This document shows, one piece after another, positions 58,776 through 64,000 of a DNA stretch of 64,000 nt; position 1 is the first letter of the stretch, and the number at the start of each line of letters is the position of its first letter. The stretch covers positions 62,001 to 126,000 of the forward strand of contig CANQVD010000003.1 in assembly GCA_947627215.1 (NCBI GenBank), read 5' to 3'. This DNA is from an uncultured Eisenbergiella sp. (GTDB taxonomy: Bacteria; Bacillota; Clostridia; Lachnospirales; Lachnospiraceae). Below the pieces are notes generated by a model. The model was not told where the DNA came from and did not search any database. It saw only the letters and a program-made list of their open reading frames with translations. Position numbers and translations under genes: made by a program.

Positions 58776-59081
58776 ATGGAAAGCTTTAAAAATATCGTTA
58801 TCAAGACACGCGAGGAGGCGGAGAGATTTTCCGCGCTGTGCAGGGAAAAAGGCATCGTGGATTTCTATGAGAAGGAGGATGCGGTTTTCCCTCATTTTCG
58901 TGTCATCCATTTTTCGGATGCCTTTCAGCCTGTCGCGTACTGGTCGGATAAGACGGAGTGGAAGGACGGGATCTTCACGACCGGGATCGGCCTGAATGGA
59001 GGCGGGCTCTACGGGATCGACGAAGCCGGACGCGAGATCGACGAGGCCGTGCGTCTGCTGGCGGAAGCCTGCGGCGCATAG
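58776..59081 (+). CDS. Small soluble protein of unknown function
   Basis: This is a 101-residue protein with AGGAGG upstream. It begins MESFKNIVIKTREEAERFSA, is mixed α/β, and contains a glycine-rich turn (GIGLNGGGLYGIDEAGREID) that does not form a P-loop. It has no membrane segment. It lies 25 bases before the leader ORF of the signal peptidase and probably shares its transcript. The family is not recognised. Confidence 0.65.
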   Translation: MESFKNIVIKTREEAERFSALCREKGIVDFYEKEDAVFPHFRVIHFSDAFQPVAYWSDKTEWKDGIFTTGIGLNGGGLYGIDEAGREIDEAVRLLAEACGA

Positions 59082-59106
59082 AGAATATAAGCAGAAAGGA
59101 GGCTGC

Positions 59107-59157
59107 ATGGCTGCCGGTCCGTCAGACGGAAAATGGGAGCCGATGCAAAAAAGATGA
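59107..59157 (+). CDS. 16-codon leader ORF coupled to the signal peptidase gene
   Basis: ATG at 59107 follows AGGAGG by five bases and encodes MAAGPSDGKWEPMQKR. Its TGA overlaps the next ATG (59154) as ATGA. The signal peptidase start has no comparable site of its own, so translational coupling is likely. It is too short for the ORF track. Confidence 0.6.
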   Translation: MAAGPSDGKWEPMQKR

Positions 59158-61322
59158 AGAAAAGATCTGTCATCCTGCTGCTGGCGCTGCTGATGGCGGC
59201 TGGTACGCCTGCCAGGGTATATGCCAACGCTGATGCAGAGGATGAGACTGAAGAATATTTCAATGATGAAGGGGACGAGGGGGAGTACGAGCAGATCTCG
59301 GGCAACAGCGCTTCCGACAGCTCCGCATCGGACAGCGCCACGGCCAAGACCGTGACGGTCCCGATCGGCCGCGAATATCTCACCTGTGAGTTCCATATCA
59401 AATATGAGAACCCGGGGACCTACAGCACGACGATCACATCCCCCGATGGGGACGTGTATACCGCGAACCAGAACACGGATACCGTATCTACTGCGGACAT
59501 CGCCGGCGTGGGGGTCGGCGACTGGACCGTCAGCGTCGTGTCCGACAACGGAACGCCCATCGGCCGCGTCACAGTGGATGTATCTGCCGTGGCGAAGTCG
59601 CGGAACCCGATCATCGACGAAGTGCCTGTCGCAAAGGACATCAACGGGCTTTCGATCTACTTCAAGGACACGGCGATCGTTGCGGAATGGAACGATACCA
59701 GCGTCGGCAGCGTGCATGCGGTCGTCTACAATACGAAGAACCAGGTCCAGATCGCCAATGAGAAGATCCCGGCGGGGCAGAACTATTTCGAAGCTGAGAT
59801 TCCTCCATCCGTGGAGCAGATCACGATCTCGATTGTCCCCACGGCATCGGAGGGGTTTGGGGAAGCGGAAACGATCCGGACGTACAAAGTGGAGAATAAC
59901 CCGAATGCGACTGTCACCTTCCCCAAGGTCGATTTCACAAATAAGGATACCTATGATTTCTCCGTTACGCTGGGAGACCGGTACGGGCTCATCATCGAGG
60001 ACAACGGGATCGAACAGGAGACCGTAGCTCTGAAGGACGCCGGGGACTATGAATACAGCGTGGACTTAGAGGAAGGCGTCAACGAGATCAAAGTATATGT
60101 CGTGGACGCGGACGGGAACCGTCGGTCCTCACAGACGGAGGTCGTCATGGACACCGTGCCTCCCACGCTGGTCCTGAACGAGACGTACTCCGACACCACG
60201 ACGGAATCCGACACCATCACAATAGCCGGCAACGCCAGGGACTTCCAGACCATCGTGATCGACGGCTATGATGTGGAAGCGAGGGGCAATGGGGACTTTT
60301 CCTTTGACGTTCCCCTGTTCGACGGAAGCAACAGCATCGATGTCGTGGTAACTGATGCGGCGGGCAACAGCGTGAGCTACACCGCCCACATCACGAAGCT
60401 GGTGCCGGAGGAGAACAACATGGGAGCCGTAGCTTCCCTGTTCATGCGTGCGGCGGGGCTCGTAGCGGCGCTGTTCGCCCTGATCCTGTTCCTTCTCCAC
60501 AAGTTCGGTTTCCTGCAGTTCTCCAGAAAGGGAGGCGTGATGCCTCCGGCGGGCGGCGGTGATGCGGCCTCCGCAAAGAAGGGCCGTCCCTCTAAGAAAA
60601 AGGGCCCTGTGTCCGGTGAGGATAGGGAGGAGCCCGAGGAGGAAGCTCCCAGCTGCGGGAAGGAGCCAGGCCGCGGGAAGAGGGCGAAGAAAGCCAGGGC
60701 GAAGGAGTCCAAAAAGGGCGGGATCAACCTGGAGCTCTTGTTTTACGCGATGCTGCCCGTCACGGCGTTCCTCATGGTGACTTTTGTCGTCTATCTGGGA
60801 ACGGTCGTATCCGGATCGATGGAGCCGACGATGGATGTCGGTGACTGCGTGATCACGAACCGTCTGGCGTATATGGTGAGAGAGCCAGAGCGCGGCGATG
60901 TCGTGGCGTTCATGAACCACGGGTACAGTGAGAGAGATGAGGGAGCGGTCCTGTTAAAGAGGATCATCGGACTCCCCGGGGATTCGATCTCGTTCAAGGA
61001 CGGCGACCTCTATATCAACGATGAGCTCTGCCAGGAATCCTATCTTGCTTACGACACCGAGACCAACAGCGTGATCGAAGGAGAGGAGTTCGAAGTGCCG
61101 GACGGCTGCTTTTTCATGCTGGGCGACAACCGGGGCGATTCCCTTGACTCGCGCTTTTGGGAGAATCCTTATGTGGCGCGTGCGGATCTGGTAGGCAGAT
61201 ACCTGTATTCGTTCCATCTGCCGGATGCTGTCTACAACGCTTTCTTCTCACCGAAGCCTGACACTGAGGACGTGGAGCTGACGGAGACTGCGGATTCCCT
61301 GACCGCATCCGAAAGAAAATAG
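59154..61322 (+). CDS. Type I signal peptidase with large Ig-like N-terminal ectodomain
   Basis: This is a 722-residue protein. A signal peptide (VILLLALLMAAGTPARVYA) is followed by ~400 exported residues with Ig-like strand patterns (TCEFHIKYENPGTYSTTITS and DTITIAGNARDFQTIVIDGY). A membrane helix comes next (LVAALFALILFLLHKFG), then a basic cytosolic loop, then another helix (VTAFLMVTFVVYLGTV). The C-terminal S26 domain has the catalytic serine in SGSMEPTMDVGD (~555), lysine in LLKRIIGLPGDS (~600) and the GDNRGDSLDSRFW box. The Ser/Lys dyad marks a conventional P-type enzyme, not SipW. It may process the element's own secreted proteins. The ectodomain fusion is unusual. Confidence 0.88.
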   Translation: MKKRSVILLLALLMAAGTPARVYANADAEDETEEYFNDEGDEGEYEQISGNSASDSSASDSATAKTVTVPIGREYLTCEFHIKYENPGTYSTTITSPDGDVYTANQNTDTVSTADIAGVGVGDWTVSVVSDNGTPIGRVTVDVSAVAKSRNPIIDEVPVAKDINGLSIYFKDTAIVAEWNDTSVGSVHAVVYNTKNQVQIANEKIPAGQNYFEAEIPPSVEQITISIVPTASEGFGEAETIRTYKVENNPNATVTFPKVDFTNKDTYDFSVTLGDRYGLIIEDNGIEQETVALKDAGDYEYSVDLEEGVNEIKVYVVDADGNRRSSQTEVVMDTVPPTLVLNETYSDTTTESDTITIAGNARDFQTIVIDGYDVEARGNGDFSFDVPLFDGSNSIDVVVTDAAGNSVSYTAHITKLVPEENNMGAVASLFMRAAGLVAALFALILFLLHKFGFLQFSRKGGVMPPAGGGDAASAKKGRPSKKKGPVSGEDREEPEEEAPSCGKEPGRGKRAKKARAKESKKGGINLELLFYAMLPVTAFLMVTFVVYLGTVVSGSMEPTMDVGDCVITNRLAYMVREPERGDVVAFMNHGYSERDEGAVLLKRIIGLPGDSISFKDGDLYINDELCQESYLAYDTETNSVIEGEEFEVPDGCFFMLGDNRGDSLDSRFWENPYVARADLVGRYLYSFHLPDAVYNAFFSPKPDTEDVELTETADSLTASERK

Positions 61323-61337
61323 GAAAAAAGAGATAAA

Positions 61338-61376
61338 AAAAGAGCCGTTGTGTGTTCTCACAGCGGCTCTCTTTCT
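61338..61376. terminator. Bidirectional terminator between the signal peptidase and helicase genes
   Basis: AGAGCCGTTGTG and CACAGCGGCTCT form a 12-bp stem, preceded by an A-run and followed by CTTTCTTTTT, serving the two converging genes. Confidence 0.88.
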
Positions 61377-61378
61377 TT

Positions 61379-62878
61379 TTAAGCAGATTTCTTGATGAGC
61401 TGGTACTTTTCCGTTGCATACGCCAGTTTCCTGGCGAGCATGGAAAGCCTGGTCTTCCCGCCGTCTGTCGTGACGGCCTGCTCCAGTGCTTCCGGATCAT
61501 AGAAGAGCACCGCCTTTTTCTTTGCCCTGGTGATCCCCGTATAGAGGATATTTCGGTTGAGCATGCTCCTGTGTTCGCGGGTGATCGCTACCAGCGCCGC
61601 CGGGTACTCAGAACCCTGGGACTTGTGGATGCTGATCGCATATGCCAGGGATATCTGATAAGCGTCGCTCTCGGTATACGCAACCTCCGTCGATCCGTAC
61701 CTTACGGTGACAGTCCCTTTTTCTGCAGCGGCGACCCTGCCAATCTCACCGTTCGAGACTTCGTTCCTGTTGACGAGCTGGATCACGGGTGAGTTGACCT
61801 TATAGGTCATGCCCCCCAGAACGATGCCGGCTGAGCGGTTGAACCTGGTCTGTGCAGCGTTATTGAACGCATTGGTGCATAAGGTCCCCTGTCTCCGGAA
61901 AGGGATCAGGCAGCCCGTCTGATAAACGCCGCCGGCCTCGCATACCGTTTCTTTGTAGCACTCCATGAGTTGCCGCATGGGATCTGCGCCGTCCGCCCTG
62001 ATTAGCCTGAAATCTGGTCCTTCCAGCAGGTCATGCCTGCCTGTCCGTATCCTCTGGATGTTCTCAAAGAGGACGGAGCTGTTGTCCTGCCGGAACGTTT
62101 TGGTGAGCATGACGGTCGGGACGACTCCTGACTCGATCAGGTCGTTAAGGACGCATCCAGGCCCCACGCTTGCGAGCTGGTCCACATCTCCTGAGATGAC
62201 GAGCCTGTGCCCTGTCTGGACCGATGCAAACAGCGCGCCGGACAGGAACAGGTCGCACATGGAGAACTCATCACCGAACATCGTATCATAGCTGATGGTG
62301 GTGGGGGAGTAGGTGTCAACGCCTATGCAGAGCATGGAGTTGAACGTCCTCGCTTCCTCGCCGGTGGACTCATTGATCCGCTTGGCCGCTTTGCCGGTCG
62401 GCGCCGCGAACCCGATCGTCTTTCCAGGGAACAGGTCTTTGAGGACATAAGTGATCGCCTTGATCACGGAAGTCTTGCCTGTGCCCGGTCCGCCGGTGAT
62501 GATGCAGAAGTTGTTCTTGACCGCTATGACGACCGCGGCCCTCTGCATCGGATCCAGCTTGATCCCGTTCTTCTGCTCGTACTCGTCGATCCGTTTTTGG
62601 ATGACGGACTCCGCGACATACTGAGGCAGGACGGACAGGATGCGGACCACGTTGTTGGCGATGATGTTCTCTGCCAGCGCGATGCGAGGGAGCGTAAAGT
62701 GGCCGTCGCAGTAGACGATCTGCTTTTTCTCCACCATCTGCCGCAGCACCGCATCATCGACATTCAGCCGCCTGCGCTTCGCGAACTGCTCGGTGCAGCG
62801 CTTAAAATCCTCAGCCTTTACCCAGGGCGTTCCGCGCCCCGTGATAACGGCTTCCAATATGCCGATCAATTCTTGCAT
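61379..62878 (-). CDS. RecD-like superfamily 1 DNA helicase
   Basis: This is a 499-residue protein. Helicase motif I is CIITGGPGTGKTSVIKAI (~residue 128). It is followed by FAAPTGKAAKRINE, the DEXX-like region with LVISGDVDQLASVGPG, TKTFRQDN and the C-terminal ISIHKSQGSEYPAALV and YTGITRAKKKAVLFY motifs, which together define the RecD/TraA-type 5'-3' helicases. It lacks a relaxase domain and is shorter than RecD2. With the YqaJ-like gene next to it, it forms a likely recombination or DNA-processing pair of the element. Confidence 0.9.
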   Translation of the reverse strand: MQELIGILEAVITGRGTPWVKAEDFKRCTEQFAKRRRLNVDDAVLRQMVEKKQIVYCDGHFTLPRIALAENIIANNVVRILSVLPQYVAESVIQKRIDEYEQKNGIKLDPMQRAAVVIAVKNNFCIITGGPGTGKTSVIKAITYVLKDLFPGKTIGFAAPTGKAAKRINESTGEEARTFNSMLCIGVDTYSPTTISYDTMFGDEFSMCDLFLSGALFASVQTGHRLVISGDVDQLASVGPGCVLNDLIESGVVPTVMLTKTFRQDNSSVLFENIQRIRTGRHDLLEGPDFRLIRADGADPMRQLMECYKETVCEAGGVYQTGCLIPFRRQGTLCTNAFNNAAQTRFNRSAGIVLGGMTYKVNSPVIQLVNRNEVSNGEIGRVAAAEKGTVTVRYGSTEVAYTESDAYQISLAYAISIHKSQGSEYPAALVAITREHRSMLNRNILYTGITRAKKKAVLFYDPEALEQAVTTDGGKTRLSMLARKLAYATEKYQLIKKSA

Positions 62879-62934
62879 AAGAATCTTCGCACATACCCGC
62901 CGCCGATAAGACGGCAGGCATACGCTTCTCCTTT

Positions 62935-64000
62935 CTACGTTGTTTTGAGTTCTTTGAGGTCAAGACTGAAGCTGTTCTTCACGCCGGGCTCCTTTGAGGG
63001 AGCGGACGGGATCAGGTATTCCTTGTACAGCTCCGGCATCTCCTCCTTTAACTTCTTGCTATCGAACGTCGTCACGCCGTATTCTTTGAGCAACTCAGGA
63101 TGTTCAGCGGCGAGTTTCTCGCTGTCCAGTTTTGCTCGCGTCATAGGCGTCTTCAGGCGCAGGTAAACAACCTGGGACTCGTTGAGCTTAAAGGAGCCGC
63201 TGGTCGATCTCCCGAAGACGGGATAGAGCTGGCTGTAGATCTGTTCGCGCTCGGACTCGGCCTCCTTCAGTGCCGCCTTTCTCTGTTTCACCCTGTTCTC
63301 GATCTCCATCGCGGAGAGGATGACATCGCGGTACTTTTCCGGGAGCTCGATGAACGGGGCTTTAGGATCCACTTCGCCGTACAGCTCATAATAGAACTGG
63401 TTGATGAGTTCTGCTTTGCAGTCCGCCGGATCCGGCTCGAAAGCCTGCTCCACGCATTCCACAAAGTCACGGCATTTTTCCATGATCTCGTCCTCGATGC
63501 TAAGGTCCCTGTCGATCCTGACGACCGCCATCTCGTCGATGCCGAGTCCCCATGCGCAGCAGATATAGCAGTAGTTCACGTCCATGATGGCCATGTAAAA
63601 CCTGCACTGCAGCTCATAGTAGATCGGCACGATTCCACTGCGCCATTCCGCGATGGTCTCGTAGTTGCGGTGGGATGTGGTCTTGATCTCCAGCACGCCT
63701 TCCAGGCCGTCGATCCAGATGCGCCGGTCCAGGTTCCCGACTGCCCATGGATAGAGCAGCGTCCCGTCCGCACCCCGCTTGCCGCACTGATACATATTGG
63801 TGTCGTTCACCTTTATGATGCGGCGGTTGGGATAGTTCGTCCGGAACCAGTACAGGAACACTTCACTGACGGCATCCTCATAGATGTGCCCCAGCTCCTT
63901 GCTGGTCGCGTTGACGACCCTGTTCACCGCCTTCTGCGTCCCCGATTTCTGGTGGAAGAGCTCATAGGAAGATTTCCACGGACTCACGTCAAAGACGGCT
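62935..64000 (-). CDS. YqaJ/lambda-exonuclease-like nuclease, 5' end cut by window edge
   Basis: At least 350 residues are visible. The track's GTG at 63987 has no ribosome binding site and the frame stays open to base 64000, so the gene probably starts outside the window. Active-site features of the YqaJ/PD-(D/E)XK group are GNLDRRIWIDGLEGVLEIKT (Asp, then Glu-x-Lys) and the downstream YYELQCRFYMAIMDVNYCYI block with the conserved Gln. Such phage- and plasmid-borne exonucleases work with a single-strand annealing protein. The C-terminal 150 residues are helical and charged. It lies 56 bases before the helicase gene, in the same direction. Confidence 0.78.
   Translation of the reverse strand, partial: AVFDVSPWKSSYELFHQKSGTQKAVNRVVNATSKELGHIYEDAVSEVFLYWFRTNYPNRRIIKVNDTNMYQCGKRGADGTLLYPWAVGNLDRRIWIDGLEGVLEIKTTSHRNYETIAEWRSGIVPIYYELQCRFYMAIMDVNYCYICCAWGLGIDEMAVVRIDRDLSIEDEIMEKCRDFVECVEQAFEPDPADCKAELINQFYYELYGEVDPKAPFIELPEKYRDVILSAMEIENRVKQRKAALKEAESEREQIYSQLYPVFGRSTSGSFKLNESQVVYLRLKTPMTRAKLDSEKLAAEHPELLKEYGVTTFDSKKLKEEMPELYKEYLIPSAPSKEPGVKNSFSLDLKELKTT

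Noticed and set aside
59154-61322. SipW-type signal peptidase for the TasA-like proteins
   Set aside because: The active site has lysine in LLKRIIGLPGDS, so it is a Ser/Lys P-type enzyme, not the Ser/His type of SipW.

Overview
The window looks like part of a large conjugative element, a plasmid or an integrative element, from a moderately GC-rich Clostridia host, most likely a gut Lachnospiraceae or relative. The evidence is Gram-positive-type ribosome binding sites, Cna-B adhesin modules, TasA-like secreted proteins, VirB4/VirD4/VirB6/PrgI-type conjugation genes with NlpC/P60 hydrolases, two plasmid partition systems, and no rRNA, tRNA or core housekeeping genes. No relaxase or replication initiator could be recognised, so the element extends beyond both edges.

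Layout. 1-2.7 kb: small DNA/RNA-associated proteins (truncated viroplasmin-domain protein, zinc-ribbon protein, AP2-domain protein, YolD-like protein). 2.8-13.2 kb: a complete diversity-generating retroelement (DGR), read leftward: a 2098-residue secreted Cna-B adhesin ending in a C-type-lectin-like domain with variable repeat VR1, a DGR-type hairpin, an Avd-like gene, the template repeat TR, a DGR reverse transcriptase, a MutS-domain-I-like gene, and a duplicated 793-bp lectin cassette carrying a second, differently mutated repeat VR2. 13.2-18.1 kb: three TasA/camelysin-like genes upstream of the adhesin, interrupted by an IscB element with an omega-RNA region and accompanied by a tnpB-less IS200/IS605-like remnant.

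18.4-36.6 kb: a long leftward operon that begins with a winged-helix protein and the VirD4 coupling protein and runs through a peptidoglycan hydrolase and an S1-domain protein into a Tad/Flp-type pilus module (CpaB, two TadZ-like proteins, TadA, fused TadB-TadC, pilin-like proteins). 36.9-49.2 kb: the type IV secretion core (VirB4, PrgI, NlpC/P60, a 1482-residue VirB6, two VirB2-like prepilins). 49.3-53.7 kb: a leftward ParM/ParR-like pair and a rightward ParA/ParB pair around a centromere-like region with seven perfectly spaced 78-bp palindrome repeats. 53.7-64 kb: surface proteins, an XRE regulator, a signal peptidase with a large ectodomain, and a RecD-like helicase/YqaJ-like nuclease pair.

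How it fits together. The same 12-bp box, close to TGTTATCGTTTA, lies at sigma70-type promoters of the TasA/adhesin operon, the secretion core, parM and a surface protein, suggesting common control. Three copies of the centromere-like palindrome lie inside the tail of the VirD4 gene. A 21-bp phased repeat array lies beside virB4, with two further units beside parM. The leading hypothesis is that the element uses a DGR to diversify a surface adhesin, which may influence which cells its donor can bind or mate with.
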